Source: Acidaminococcus hominis
GTDB lineage: Bacteria; Bacillota; Negativicutes; Acidaminococcales; Acidaminococcaceae
Direction: 5' to 3' (one strand)
DNA length: 11,200 nt
Assembly: GCF_021044795.1 (NCBI RefSeq)
Contig: NZ_JAJNOP010000049.1
Shown: positions 11,200 through 11,200 of the stretch, one piece after another
Layout of the letters: each line of letters begins with the position of its first letter
Position numbering within the stretch: the stretch's first letter is position 1
Position numbers and translations under genes: made by a program
The notes under the pieces: model-generated
What the model saw: the letters and a program-made list of their open reading frames with translations, nothing else
The model's database searches: none
What the model was told of the DNA's origin: nothing

Positions 11200-11200
11200 T

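Overview
The window looks like chromosome from a diderm Firmicute of the class Negativicutes, possibly close to Acidaminococcus. The class call rests on a trimeric autotransporter adhesin that carries an SLH domain of the kind these bacteria use to tie the outer membrane to peptidoglycan. It fits with meso-diaminopimelate synthesis (dapF), strong AGGAGG ribosome binding sites, consensus sigma-70 promoters and moderate GC. The genus is a guess.

Layout from left to right. Positions 1-168 hold the 5' end of an IS30-family insertion sequence, cut by the window edge and lying directly against the dapF stop codon. Positions 169-4478 hold four separately transcribed minus-strand genes: dapF (diaminopimelate epimerase), a membrane-anchored metallophosphoesterase, a flavodoxin-like lipoprotein and a secreted N-acetylmuramoyl-L-alanine amidase. 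Each has a recognisable promoter or -10 box, and three have hairpin terminators. Positions 4720-7710 hold a 996-residue YadA-like trimeric autotransporter on the minus strand. Positions 7711-7976 are a divergent regulatory region. Positions 7977-8702 (plus strand) encode a LytTR response regulator. Positions 8699-10965 (minus strand) encode two overlapping AgrC-like sensor proteins. The window ends with the rRNA-operon terminator and a 5S rRNA gene on the minus strand.

The most interesting part is 7711-10965. The two sensor genes look like diverged tandem duplicates that have lost complementary halves of a histidine kinase. The upstream one keeps the phospho-acceptor motif (RHDSRH) but stops before the ATPase domain. 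The downstream one keeps the ATPase domain but has Gln where the acceptor His should be. They overlap by ATGA, so they are probably made together and work as an obligate pair. Their presumed response regulator is encoded tail-to-tail with them, with a 4-bp overlap and no room for a terminator, and it is divergent from the adhesin gene. A model, not proven by the sequence, is a split two-component system controlling a surface adhesin. No AgrB/AgrD-type peptide genes are visible.

Other notable points are the adhesin's C-terminal periplasmic coiled coil plus SLH domain after its beta-barrel, and a crossing pair of 11-bp complementarities at the start of the IS30 transposase gene that could silence it in read-through transcripts.
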